64,000 bases of DNA from Blautia parvula. GTDB taxonomy: Bacteria > Bacillota > Clostridia > Lachnospirales > Lachnospiraceae. The translations under genes and the position numbers were made by a program. The stretch spans positions 868,001 to 932,000 of the forward strand of contig NZ_CP084061.1 of assembly GCF_020215665.1 (NCBI RefSeq), given 5' to 3'. Under the pieces are notes generated by a model. That model was not told the DNA's origin, searched no databases, and saw only the letters and a program-made list of their open reading frames with translations. Shown here in pieces: positions 16,921 through 25,699 of this stretch (the stretch's first letter is position 1; every line of letters starts with the position of its first letter).

Positions 16921-18960
16921 TTAATAGTTTTCTTTCCTTACTTCAAAATAACTCTGTGAATACTTGCAGACAGGGCATACCTCAGGTGCCTTTTTCCCCA
17001 TAACCAAATGTCCGCAGATACGGCATTCCCACATGGTTTCCTCCCCTTTTTCAAATACCTGCTGCATCTCTACATTTTTAAGAAGGGCACGGTAACGCTC
17101 TTCATGGGACTTCTCGATTGCGCCTACTCTGCGGAATCGTTCTGCCAATTCCGGGAAGCCTTCTTCTTCGGCGTCTTTGGCCATGCGGTCATACATGTCC
17201 GTCCATTCATAGTTTTCTCCTTCGGCTGCTGCCAGCAGATTCTGGGCGGTGTGTCCCAGATGCCCCAGCTCCTGATACCAGATCCGGGCATGCTCCTGTT
17301 CATTGCGGGCCGTTTTAAGGAAGATTTCCGATAACTGGTCATAGCCTTCCTGACTTGCAATATTGGCAAAATAGGTGTATTTGTTGCGTGCCTGGCTTTC
17401 ACCGGCAAAAGCTTCCATCAGGTTTTTCTCTGTTTTCGTTCCGGCATAAGGATTTTCGGATGAAGCCTGTTTTTCTTCGATTTTTTCAAATGCGGTTGCC
17501 GGCTGTTTGCACACAGGGCAGGTAAAGCCTTCTGTTAATGGTCCTTCATGTATATAACCACAGATTTTACAGCGATATTTCTCCATTGTTTTTCCTCCCA
17601 GATCTTTGCTTCTGTCTATATAGTTTGTATGTAACATTTCTTCTGCCAGCCTGCTGAGCGGCTGGCCGTAAAATTCTCGATACAATTGCTGGATTTCAGC
17701 ATTGTCATGGCTGTTGCGCAGCTTCATCTCATCATCGCGCTTATATAATCCGGCAATCCGTTCTTTGCGCAGTTCGTCTCCCTTTAACAAAGTTCCCTTT
17801 GGCTGACCGCCGCCGCCGATGCAGCCGCCCGGACAGGTCATGACTTCGATAAAATGATAGGTTTGTCCGCTGCTGCGCCATTTTCGGATGAATTCTGTGG
17901 CTGCCTTTGTGCCAAAGATGACAACAGCTTTTAATTTGAGCGGGCCGATGGTCACTTCTGCTTCTTTTACGGATTCCATACCGCGGACGGGTTTTAGATT
18001 ATAAAAATCAGCAGGGGCGGGATTGCCTGTAATGAACTGATGGGCAGTGCGCAGAGCAGCCTCCATGACACCTCCTGTATTTCCGAATATGACACCTGCG
18101 CCGGAGGCCTCCCCCATAAAGGAATCGTAGTCTGAGTCTTTCAGGGACGCAAAATCAATGTTCTCTTCTTTCGCCCATTTTGCCAGTTCCCTGGTGGTGA
18201 TCACATAGTCCATATCGCGCATATCCTCAATATCAAGATATTTGGAGGCTGCGTTCATTTCCCCGCGGCGGATCTCGAATTTCTTGGCAGTACAGGGGGT
18301 GACAGCTACATTGACGATTTTTGCCGGGTCCAGCCCCATTTTTTTCGCAAAATAAGTTTTGACTGTGGGACCCTGCATACCGATAGGACTCTTGGATGAA
18401 GAGATATGTGCCAGGATATCCGGATGATAGGTTTCTGCGTATTTTACCCAAGAAGGGCAGCAGCTTGTGAACTGGGGGAGAGGCGCAGTCTTCTTTGTAA
18501 CACGCTCAATTAACTCACTGGCTTCCTCCATGATTGTCAGGTCGGCTGCAAAATTGGTGTCTAATACATAATCACCACCCAATTTCCGCAGTAAAGCGAT
18601 CATTTTTCCCTGTACAAAACTTCCGCCGGACAGATCAAATTCTTCCCCTAAAGCGATTCTTACGGAGGGGGAGGTGTTGAAAATGACAATTTTATCCGGA
18701 TCAGCGATTGCATTTCTTACATCCTGGTATTCATATTTTTCGGTGATACTGGAGACAGGACAGACATTTGCGCACTGACCGCAGTTGATACAGACTGCCC
18801 GGTTGTTCGTATCTTCTAATTCGTAGGTATCATGAACACCTATATAATCTGTGCAGATGATCTTGCACTGTCCGCATTTTATGCACAGCGATTCGTCACG
18901 CATAATGGATGGGTTATCCGGCTCGATGGGGACACGCACACTCTTTGGTAAATGATTCAT
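16921..18960 (-). CDS. [FeFe] hydrogenase fused to rubredoxin-rubrerythrin
   Basis: One 679-residue frame joins two proteins. Residues 1 to about 455 are a monomeric-type [FeFe] hydrogenase: two [4Fe-4S] motifs (Cys26/29/32/36 and Cys57/60/63/67), then the H-cluster motifs TSCCPSW (Cys167/168), TPCTAKKFE (Cys223) and [14 protein letters not shown] (Cys376/380). Ala225 replaces the Ser seen in the classic PCTSK motif, and the C-terminal motif reads CPGGC rather than CHGGC, pointing away from the standard Clostridium CpI type. From residue 459 follow an N-terminal rubredoxin ([13 protein letters not shown]), a ferritin-like di-iron domain ([21 protein letters not shown]) and a second rubredoxin (ECRICG..CPVCK). 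Rubrerythrins reduce peroxide and oxygen, so the fusion could couple hydrogen to oxygen or peroxide detoxification. A complete internal start signal lies at the junction. Confidence 0.88.
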   Translation of the reverse strand: MNHLPKSVRVPIEPDNPSIMRDESLCIKCGQCKIICTDYIGVHDTYELEDTNNRAVCINCGQCANVCPVSSITEKYEYQDVRNAIADPDKIVIFNTSPSVRIALGEEFDLSGGSFVQGKMIALLRKLGGDYVLDTNFAADLTIMEEASELIERVTKKTAPLPQFTSCCPSWVKYAETYHPDILAHISSSKSPIGMQGPTVKTYFAKKMGLDPAKIVNVAVTPCTAKKFEIRRGEMNAASKYLDIEDMRDMDYVITTRELAKWAKEENIDFASLKDSDYDSFMGEASGAGVIFGNTGGVMEAALRTAHQFITGNPAPADFYNLKPVRGMESVKEAEVTIGPLKLKAVVIFGTKAATEFIRKWRSSGQTYHFIEVMTCPGGCIGGGGQPKGTLLKGDELRKERIAGLYKRDDEMKLRNSHDNAEIQQLYREFYGQPLSRLAEEMLHTNYIDRSKDLGGKTMEKYRCKICGYIHEGPLTEGFTCPVCKQPATAFEKIEEKQASSENPYAGTKTEKNLMEAFAGESQARNKYTYFANIASQEGYDQLSEIFLKTARNEQEHARIWYQELGHLGHTAQNLLAAAEGENYEWTDMYDRMAKDAEEEGFPELAERFRRVGAIEKSHEERYRALLKNVEMQQVFEKGEETMWECRICGHLVMGKKAPEVCPVCKYSQSYFEVRKENY
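17584..17599 (-). promoter_or_regulatory. internal ribosome binding site and start codon at the fusion junction
   Basis: On the minus strand GGGAGG (17599-17594) lies 7 nt before an in-frame ATG (17586-17584, Met459). Translation from here would give a stand-alone 221-residue rubredoxin-rubrerythrin-rubredoxin protein of normal size. No stop codon separates it from the hydrogenase. Confidence 0.7.
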
Positions 18961-18980
18961 GGAAACCTCCTTTGATAAAT

Positions 18981-19032
18981 GATAATTGTTACTGTTATTA
19001 TTATATTATACCAAAATTATCCAGTTTGTCAA
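18981..19032 (-). promoter_or_regulatory. hydrogenase promoter with AT-rich operator-like sequence
   Basis: Minus-strand -35 TTGACA (at 19032-19027), 16-bp spacer, -10 TATAAT (19010-19005). Just downstream (18981-19000) is a GATAAT/ATTATT-rich stretch resembling PerR/Fur-type operators, placed where a repressor would block initiation. The promoter is clear; the PerR/Fur assignment is weak. Confidence 0.6.
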
Positions 19033-19079
19033 TGAAAATGGATAAAATTAGTTAGGTAAAAGTGAACGCTGAAAAGCGC

Positions 19080-19107
19080 TTGCTTTTTAAGCGGGTTATT
19101 GTATACT
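19080..19107 (+). promoter_or_regulatory. candidate promoter of the M20 amidohydrolase
   Basis: TTGCTT (19080-19085), 16-bp spacer, TATACT (19102-19107), about 58 bp before the start codon. Confidence 0.45.
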
Positions 19108-19165
19108 ACTTTATAAAGTCGTACATAACAGATAAACTTTTAAAACCCAAAAGAGGAGAATGCAA

Positions 19166-20332
19166 ATGAATACAAAAATTTTTCAGGAGGCCATGGAAAT
19201 ACAGGAGGAATTGACAAAATGGAGACATGAGCTGCATAAGATACCGGAAATCGGTCTTGTACTTCCAAAGACCAGTGCCTTTGTTCAGAAAAAGCTGGAG
19301 GAATTTCAAATTCCTTTTGAGACGAAAGTAGAAGGAAATTGTGTTGTGGGATGTCTGGGAAAGGGAGAGCAGTGTCTGATGCTCCGGGCAGATATGGATG
19401 GGCTGCCTATGCAGGAGGAGACAGGACTGCCTTACGCCTCAGAGAATGGGAATATGCATGCCTGCGGTCATGATCTGCACACAGCAGCCCTTCTGGGAGC
19501 AGCAAAATTGCTGAAAGTGCATGAGAGGGAACTGAAAGGATGCATCAAGCTTTTATTCCAGCCTGCGGAAGAAACTTTTCTCGGAGCAGAGGCAGCCATA
19601 CATGACGGTGTATTGGAAAATCCTAAAGTGGATGCAGCGGTTGGTCTCCATGTAGCCTCCGAGTTTCCGGTAGGTGTTGTGGCATATGGAACACAGGAAT
19701 ACGCTTCTGTCTATGGATTTAAGATCATACTGACAGGAAAGGGAACTCATGGAGCCATGCCGCAGAATGGTATCGATCCTATCAACGCAGGGGTCCATAT
19801 TTACCTGGCTCTGCAGGAATTGATGGCGCGTGAGTGTGATCCTGCGGAAGAGGCGGCGCTGACGATCGGACAGTTTACCGCCGGAAATGCAGCGAATGTG
19901 ATTCCTGAGCAGGCAGTCCTCCAGGGTACGCTCCGGACATTTGATGAAAAAACGCATGTACAGATGATCCGGCGCATTGAAGAAGTTGTCAGCGGGGTAG
20001 CGGCCACTTACCGTGTCCGGGCTGAAATTGAAGTGCTCAGTGATGTTCCGGTCCTCAACTGTGAGGAATCACAAAATGAACATTTTGCCAAAGCGTTTAA
20101 GGAAATGTCTCCGGAGCTGAAAATCTTCCCCGATGTTCATACCATGGGCTCCGAGGATTTTGCATTCTACGCACAAAAAGTACCCTCCTCCTATTTTATG
20201 GTGGGAGCAAAGCAGGAGGAGACTGCTATATCCTATGCGCATCATAATCCAAAAGTCTGCTTCAGTGATAAAGCGCTTCCCATAGCGGCATCCATCTATG
20301 CCTGCGCTGCGCTGAACTGGCAGATTGAGTAA
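19166..20332 (+). CDS. M20 family metallopeptidase/amidohydrolase
   Basis: About 388 residues. The M20D amidohydrolase pattern is visible: ADMDGLPMQEETGLPYAS, HACGHDLHTAALLGAA (metal ligands), QPAEETFLGAEA (catalytic Glu pair), the dimerisation-domain GTHGAMPQNGIDPI, and C-terminal HTMGSEDFAFYAQKVP. This group hydrolyses N-acyl amino acids, such as hippurate hydrolase and N-acetyl-diaminopimelate deacetylase. ATG 19166 is chosen over 19160 because AGAGGAG leaves 7 nt rather than 1 nt. It is monocistronic, ending at a strong terminator. Confidence 0.9.
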   Translation: MNTKIFQEAMEIQEELTKWRHELHKIPEIGLVLPKTSAFVQKKLEEFQIPFETKVEGNCVVGCLGKGEQCLMLRADMDGLPMQEETGLPYASENGNMHACGHDLHTAALLGAAKLLKVHERELKGCIKLLFQPAEETFLGAEAAIHDGVLENPKVDAAVGLHVASEFPVGVVAYGTQEYASVYGFKIILTGKGTHGAMPQNGIDPINAGVHIYLALQELMARECDPAEEAALTIGQFTAGNAANVIPEQAVLQGTLRTFDEKTHVQMIRRIEEVVSGVAATYRVRAEIEVLSDVPVLNCEESQNEHFAKAFKEMSPELKIFPDVHTMGSEDFAFYAQKVPSSYFMVGAKQEETAISYAHHNPKVCFSDKALPIAASIYACAALNWQIE

Positions 20333-20388
20333 GAGAAGCTAACCGTTTCCCCATTTCAGACACCGTTTGGCGGACAATGAGATGACAT

Positions 20389-20438
20389 GCAAAAAGCTGC
20401 CAGGCTCTCCGAAAAAGAGCGGCAGCTTTTTGCTATTT
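20389..20438 (+). terminator. strong rho-independent terminator
   Basis: GCAAAAAGCTGCC (20389-20401) pairs perfectly with GGCAGCTTTTTGC (20421-20433), with an inner GCTCT/AGAGC stem, then a T-rich tail. The symmetrical A and T tracts let it serve both the M20 gene and the convergent FeoAB gene. Confidence 0.85.
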
Positions 20439-20476
20439 TATAAAGGTTCATTCTGATTTGCGACTGCCGCCGGTTT

Positions 20477-22813
20477 TTAAAACATTCCGGCTACTATATG
20501 TACAAGCAGTGCCGCAATCCAGGCGATCACGCATTGCCCGGCTACAACTGCGCAGGCCCATTTTCCGCCAAGTTCCCTTTTGATGGAGGCAACCGCCGCT
20601 ACGCACGGCGTATACAACAGACAGAAGACAAGAAGAGCAGCTGCGCCTGCGGTTGTCAGTGTGCCGAGCAGCATATCTGTCCTGCCAAAAAGAACGGTCA
20701 GTGTAGAAACAACGCTTTCTTTTGCCATAAATCCACTGACCAGAGCTGTGGAAATCCTCCAGTCTCCAAACCCAAGGGGTGAAAAAACAGGAGCGATCAC
20801 ACCGGCAATGGCAGCAAGAATACTGTCTTTGGAGTCTGAGACCATATTCAGACTCATATCAAAGCTCTGCAGGAACCAGATGATAATGGTTGCAATAAAA
20901 ATAACGGTAAAAGCCCTTTCAAGAAAATCCTTTGCTTTCTCCCAGAGCAGCTGTCCCACGTTTTTTGCTCCCGGCATGCGGTAATTGGGAAGCTCCATCA
21001 CAAAAGGAACCGGTTCTCCCCTGAACATGGTACTCTTAAAAAGCAATGCCATCAGTATGCCTGTCAAAATCCCGAACACATACAATCCGATCATTACAAG
21101 CGCTGCCCGATCCGGGAAAAATGCCTCTGTAAAAAACGCATATATGGGAAGCTTTGCAGTACAGCTCATAAACGGGGTCAGTAAAATGGTCATCTTCCGG
21201 TCTCTCTCTGAAGACAGAGTCCGGCTGGCCATCACGCCGGGAACCGTACAGCCGAATCCGATCAGCATGGGAACGATACTTCTGCCGGATAAGCCGAGTT
21301 TACGCAGAAGCTTATCCATAATAAACGCAACTCTTGCCATATAGCCGCTGTCCTCCAGAAGGGACAGAAAGAAAAACAGAGTCACAATGATGGGAAGAAA
21401 GCTTAGCACGCCTCCCACACCGCTGAAGATACCGTCAATGATAAGAGAGTGTACAGCTTCATTTACGTGTGCTGCCGTCATGGCGCTGTCTGCAAGTTGT
21501 GTCATCCATGTGATCACCGCTTCCAGCGCACCCTGAAGCCATGCGCCTATCACATTGAAGGTCAGCCAGAAGACCACAGCCATGATTCCGATAAAAGAGG
21601 GAATCCCTGTGTATTTTCCGGTAAGTATGCGGTCCATTCTTTTGCTCCGCAGCCGTTCCCTGCTTTCTTTTGGTTTCATGACTGCTGTGTCACAGGCGCG
21701 GTTAATATAGGCAAACCGCATGTCTGCCACTGCCGAGGCGCGGTCCATCCCTGTCTCTTCCTCTGTCTGGATCACAATGTGTTCCAGCATTTCTTTTTCA
21801 TTCTGGCTTAAATCAAGCTGCTCCAGAATCCGGTTATCGCCTTCCATGATTTTGCTGGCTGCAAAACGTATGGGAATGTTTTCGGTCCTGGCGTGGTCTT
21901 CGATCAGATGCATCACTGCGTGGAGTCCTCTGTGAATGCCGCTTCCGGTGTCTGCGCAGAAATCTGTTTTGGCAGGAGCTTCCTGATATTTGGCAACATG
22001 GACTGCATGTTTTACCAGTTCTTCGATGCCTTCTCCCTTAGATGCGGAAATGGGCACTACCGGCACACCCAGAAATGCTTCCATATCATTGACCTTCACG
22101 GAACCTCCGTTCTCCAACAGTTCATCCATCATGTTTAACGCTACGACCATGGGCATGTTTAATTCCATCAACTGCATGGTCAGATACAGGTTGCGCTCCA
22201 TATTGGTGGAATCCACGATATTGATGATTCCTTTGGGTCTGTCTTTCAACAGAAATTCCCTTGTCACAATTTCTTCGCTGCTGTAAGGCGACATGGAATA
22301 GATACCCGGAAGGTCTGTGATCCGTGTGTTTTTATGGCCTTTTATCACCCCGTCTTTTCGGTCTACGGTAACACCGGGAAAATTTCCCACATGCTGATTG
22401 GAGCCGGTCAGCTGATTAAACAAGGTGGTCTTGCCGCAGTTTTGGTTGCCCACAAGCGCAAAGGTAAGGATTTCACTGTCCGGAAGGGGATTTTCCTGCT
22501 CTTTTACGTGGTATTTTCCGCCTTCTCCGTATCCGGGATGGGGTGCTTCCGTGATCTTTATTTTTTCCTCTTCTTTTTCAGAAGTGCGGTGGATTTCTTC
22601 CACCTGGATTTTTTCCGCGTCATCAAGCCGGATGGTCAGTTCGTATCCGTGGAGCTTTAATTCGATGGGGTCTCCCATAGGTGCGTATTTGACAACCGTT
22701 ACCTCCGTCCCCTGAATCAGTCCCATATCCAGAAAATGCTGGCGCAGCGCCCCGCTTCCGCCGACAGAATGTATAATGGCTGTTTTTCCAATCTTCAGTT
22801 CTTTTAAAGTCAT
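20477..22813 (-). CDS. feoB: FeoA-FeoB fusion, ferrous iron transporter
   Basis: A 778-residue protein takes up Fe2+ across the cytoplasmic membrane. Residues 1-75 are a FeoA SH3-like domain (LKELKIGKTAIIHSVGG, RQHFLDMGLIQGTEV), followed by a charged linker and the FeoB G domain: G1 GNQNCGKTT (122-130), G2 region GVTVDRKDG, G3 DLPG (167-170), G4 NMMD. The C-terminal half holds the Gate/core membrane helices, including MLIGFGCTVPGVMASRTL and SCTAKLPIYAFF. FeoA and FeoB are usually separate genes. An upstream in-frame extension exists, but the ATG at 22813 has AAGGAG 7 nt before it. It is divergent from an AraC-type regulator. Confidence 0.93.
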   Translation of the reverse strand: MTLKELKIGKTAIIHSVGGSGALRQHFLDMGLIQGTEVTVVKYAPMGDPIELKLHGYELTIRLDDAEKIQVEEIHRTSEKEEEKIKITEAPHPGYGEGGKYHVKEQENPLPDSEILTFALVGNQNCGKTTLFNQLTGSNQHVGNFPGVTVDRKDGVIKGHKNTRITDLPGIYSMSPYSSEEIVTREFLLKDRPKGIINIVDSTNMERNLYLTMQLMELNMPMVVALNMMDELLENGGSVKVNDMEAFLGVPVVPISASKGEGIEELVKHAVHVAKYQEAPAKTDFCADTGSGIHRGLHAVMHLIEDHARTENIPIRFAASKIMEGDNRILEQLDLSQNEKEMLEHIVIQTEEETGMDRASAVADMRFAYINRACDTAVMKPKESRERLRSKRMDRILTGKYTGIPSFIGIMAVVFWLTFNVIGAWLQGALEAVITWMTQLADSAMTAAHVNEAVHSLIIDGIFSGVGGVLSFLPIIVTLFFFLSLLEDSGYMARVAFIMDKLLRKLGLSGRSIVPMLIGFGCTVPGVMASRTLSSERDRKMTILLTPFMSCTAKLPIYAFFTEAFFPDRAALVMIGLYVFGILTGILMALLFKSTMFRGEPVPFVMELPNYRMPGAKNVGQLLWEKAKDFLERAFTVIFIATIIIWFLQSFDMSLNMVSDSKDSILAAIAGVIAPVFSPLGFGDWRISTALVSGFMAKESVVSTLTVLFGRTDMLLGTLTTAGAAALLVFCLLYTPCVAAVASIKRELGGKWACAVVAGQCVIAWIAALLVHIVAGMF

Positions 22814-22828
22814 TTCGTTTCTCCTTAT

Positions 22829-22884
22829 GTTAGCGTCTTCTAACTTTATGTTCCTACTATATTTCAGCGGCTTTGTTTGGTCAA
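22829..22884 (-). promoter_or_regulatory. feoAB promoter and metal-repressor-like operator
   Basis: Minus-strand -35 TTGACC (22884-22879), 17-bp spacer, -10 TATAGT (22861-22856). Downstream, GTTAG-N6-CTAAC (22829-22844) is an inverted repeat reminiscent of DtxR/MntR-type iron operators and lies in the early transcribed region. The regulator assignment is inferred. Confidence 0.6.
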
Positions 22885-23028
22885 CTGATTCCGGTGTCAT
22901 CCTTCCATTTGGGTAAAAAGTATTTCCGATTGGATTAATATTATATTTTTTCTCATAAAAATCAGGTGACGGAATAAAAACCATATGGTAGAATTGAGCC
23001 TGAGAATACGAGGGAAAGAGGAGAGATT

Positions 23029-23901
23029 ATGAAAGATAGTTTAGAGGTCCTTCCCGGGATTGAATTGTCTGTTATCCATTTTCATTCTGAAAGGTTCACC
23101 ATGCACCATGAGCTGTTTTCTGATGTTCTGGAGGTGAATTATTGCCATAGAGGAAGGATCGGATGGGATATGAGGGACGGTTCCTCTGTCTTTTTAGGCG
23201 CCGGTGATCTGGAAATCCACACAATGGACTGCTGTGCTGACTCCACGATCACTCTGCCCCTGGGAGGTTATGAAGGGATTACCGTTCTGTTTGATATGGA
23301 AGTTCTGGAAAATCATGTTCCGGAATTGCTCAAGGATGCCGGCCTGAATGGCAGGGCACTTTTGAAGAAGCTCTGTCCCGTGCAGACACCTCTGTCCCTG
23401 CCTGCAAGTCCTGAAATCTCCGGCATTTTTTCCTGCCTTTTTGAAGTTCCCCAAAAGCTGCTGCCTTCCTACTACAGAATCAAAATGCTGGAGCTTTTAC
23501 TTTACCTGGAGCAGCTTAAACCGTCCCATGTGAACAGGCTGACATCCTATCAGTCAGAATTAACGGTTCTGATCCGGGAAATCCATGATTTTATAACCGC
23601 TGACTTATCAAAGCGATTTACCATAGAGGAATTGTCAAAAAAATATCTGATCAATACCACCACCCTGAAAAAGATTTTCAAAGCTGTGTATGAGAAACCC
23701 ATAGCTGCTTATATGAAAGAGTACCGCATCCGCCAGGCCATGCTCCTGCTTTCTCAGACGGATGACAGCATGGCGGATATTGCCGGGCAGGTAGGGTATG
23801 TGAATCAGGGGAAATTTACGCAGGCTTTTAAAGAGCAGACACAGATGCTTCCAACGGAATATAGAAAACGCTGCCGGTTACGCAAAATGGAAAAAGAATA
23901 A
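23029..23901 (+). CDS. AraC family transcriptional regulator
   Basis: A 290-residue regulator. The N-terminal part is a beta-rich cupin-like sensing domain; the C-terminal 100 residues hold two helix-turn-helix units (FTIEELSKKYLINTTTLKKIFKAVYEKPIAAYMKEYRI and DIAGQVGYVNQGKFTQAFKEQTQMLPTEYRKRC). It starts 45 bp beyond an upstream extension of the feoAB frame and 216 bp from the real feoAB start. AraC proteins of this layout often control iron or siderophore genes, so regulation of feoAB is possible but unproven. Confidence 0.88.
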   Translation: MKDSLEVLPGIELSVIHFHSERFTMHHELFSDVLEVNYCHRGRIGWDMRDGSSVFLGAGDLEIHTMDCCADSTITLPLGGYEGITVLFDMEVLENHVPELLKDAGLNGRALLKKLCPVQTPLSLPASPEISGIFSCLFEVPQKLLPSYYRIKMLELLLYLEQLKPSHVNRLTSYQSELTVLIREIHDFITADLSKRFTIEELSKKYLINTTTLKKIFKAVYEKPIAAYMKEYRIRQAMLLLSQTDDSMADIAGQVGYVNQGKFTQAFKEQTQMLPTEYRKRCRLRKMEKE

Positions 23902-24009
23902 ACATTAAGCGGTATCGTATTTTATTGACCACATTATTCCCGCCGGGGAGGAAAATCCACACTGCAGGCCGGAATCTATCCTCCGGTGCGTCAGATCCTT
24001 AAGATACGG

Positions 24010-24927
24010 CTAATGCCTTCCTTCGTTATAGTTATCCGCTGACGAAATATATTGTGTTTCCCGTTTTAGACGATAATCAAAGTAAGCGGCAAAAAAAGCC
24101 ATGACAACAAAGGTAAGGCATTTCGTTATTAAGGCCGGTATGGGTATTGAAATACCTGCGGACAGTTGGAAAAAAGTCTGAACAGGGAGCATAATACCAA
24201 TACACATACATATTTTAAAGATCATTCGGAGAAAAACATATCCGATAAAATCTCCATGTCTGACTAAATAATATGTAATGAATATTAAGGGACTTATAAT
24301 GCCCATATCGAGTACATATGTGATTTCCGTTGTGTATACTTCAATCAATTCCAGCGATGTTCCTTTTGCAATGGATATTATAATATCGGGAAGCCATGCA
24401 GCAAACAGTGAAATGCCTGCCGCCAGTAAAAATACCTTCATTCCTTTTGTAAAAGGATATGAGCAGACCTTTCCCTGCCGGACACCGGCTGCATGAAATT
24501 TTGCAAATAATACACTTACGCTGAAAGAGCACATACCAAATAGTGCGATATATATTAAATGTAAACGGTTATAGGTAACACCAAAGGCCAGACTTGCAGA
24601 ATAGTAAAGCAGCAAACTGACAATTCCAAAACTGCGTATATCATATTCCATACTCTGTTTTTTCTTTGCTTTAAAAAAAGTGACAATTGACAGCGGAACA
24701 ACAAATAACAGGATTGTAAAATCAGAGCCAATAAAAATAGGTGCTTTAAAATAAGAATCATGAGCATAGATACCGGCTCCCCACATTTGTACTTTCTGGC
24801 CATATTGATTCACAAACTCATAGGAAAATGAAGTATGAAAAGAACATACACCTAAAATTGTTACAATCAACAGCAGCAGAATTATGAGTACATCTAAATA
24901 CTTAATGATTGGTTTCGTATTATCCAT
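24010..24927 (-). CDS. polytopic membrane protein of unknown function
   Basis: A 305-residue protein with about nine predicted transmembrane helices and no recognised catalytic motif. It starts 4 nt after the stop of the MarR-type gene with AGG-containing sequence, so the two are one operon. The in-frame extension to 25068 overlaps the MarR gene and is unlikely to be used. It is presumably what the MarR repressor controls, perhaps a transporter or a membrane enzyme; no family is recognised with confidence. Confidence 0.7.
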   Translation of the reverse strand: MDNTKPIIKYLDVLIILLLLIVTILGVCSFHTSFSYEFVNQYGQKVQMWGAGIYAHDSYFKAPIFIGSDFTILLFVVPLSIVTFFKAKKKQSMEYDIRSFGIVSLLLYYSASLAFGVTYNRLHLIYIALFGMCSFSVSVLFAKFHAAGVRQGKVCSYPFTKGMKVFLLAAGISLFAAWLPDIIISIAKGTSLELIEVYTTEITYVLDMGIISPLIFITYYLVRHGDFIGYVFLRMIFKICMCIGIMLPVQTFFQLSAGISIPIPALITKCLTFVVMAFFAAYFDYRLKRETQYISSADNYNEGRH

Positions 24928-24931
24928 ATCT

Positions 24932-25378
24932 TTACCTGTCCTTCCCATAAGTTTCAAAACAACCGAGTAATTTTTCAAGAGCATAAATGAAACTGTCAAT
25001 TTCATTGACTGAAAATGATGAAAATAATCGGTTGGCTTCACAAGCAGTGGGTTCATTATTTTCAGCAAAATACTGATATGCTTTTTCTGTCAGTTCAACT
25101 TTTAAAGCCCTCGCATCTTTCTTGGATTTTCCAATCATCACATATCCCTTGTTTTCCAATGGCACCAGCATTTTTTTGACATTTTGTCTTGTGGTTCCTA
25201 CAAATTCAGCAATATTATTGAGATTCTTATCCTGGAGTTCCATTTTAGAAATCATCATCAGCAAGAACCATTGCTTGAAAGTGATATCAGGGAATATAGA
25301 ATCCCCAAACAGTGTTATTTTATTTGAAAGCAAAGAAATACTTCCGATTATAAACTCTTCTTTTTCTGTTCTGTTCAT
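24932..25378 (-). CDS. MarR family transcriptional regulator
   Basis: A 148-residue winged-helix protein: LNNIAEFVGTTRQNVKKMLVPLENKGYVMIGKSKKDARALKVELTEKAYQYF is the MarR recognition helix and wing. The start at 25378 (MNRTEKEEF) follows GGAGG by 7 nt; the longer frame to 25399 has no better site. Two MarR-type palindromes lie just upstream. Probably a phenolic- or drug-responsive autorepressor. Confidence 0.9.
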   Translation of the reverse strand: MNRTEKEEFIIGSISLLSNKITLFGDSIFPDITFKQWFLLMMISKMELQDKNLNNIAEFVGTTRQNVKKMLVPLENKGYVMIGKSKKDARALKVELTEKAYQYFAENNEPTACEANRLFSSFSVNEIDSFIYALEKLLGCFETYGKDR

Positions 25379-25394
25379 AAACACGCCTCCGATA

Positions 25395-25433
25395 TGCAAC
25401 TGGTTACCTATTCATTATATGCAACTAGTTGCA
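25395..25433. promoter_or_regulatory. paired MarR operator candidates
   Basis: TGCAACTAGTTGCA (25420-25433) is a perfect 14-bp palindrome. An imperfect copy, TGCAACTGGTTACC, sits at 25395-25408, 25 bp away. Both are immediately upstream of the MarR start codon, consistent with autorepression. Confidence 0.7.
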
Positions 25434-25699
25434 CAAAGTCAAGACTTATATAATAAAACCATTTAGCTGACTTTATATTGAATATTGTGTCATCTTCCGG
25501 TGTGGGAACACAATACAGTTTAAACATGGGGAAAACAGACAGCAGAACCGTAAGAATATTCATTGGTAAATGTAACGCAATCGGATGAAAATAAGCTCTG
25601 TATATGTTATCATAGAGTTAGCCGTATCAAGGGCAGTATGCCGGAAAAGGAAGAGATAACAGAGGCAAGATACCCCGGTTGGAGAAGGAGAATTTCAGA
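25434..25699. other. intergenic region between divergent MarR and unknown gene
   Basis: No coding capacity is seen. It contains an 8-bp inverted repeat TATTGTGT (25483-25490)/ACACAATA (25508-25515) with an inner TTCC/GGAA pair, perhaps a regulator site for the gene at 25700. Confidence 0.4.

Noticed and set aside
22814-22984. 57-residue N-terminal extension of FeoAB
   Set aside because: The stretch spans the promoter and operator, and the internal ATG at 22813 has an ideal ribosome binding site and begins FeoA homology.
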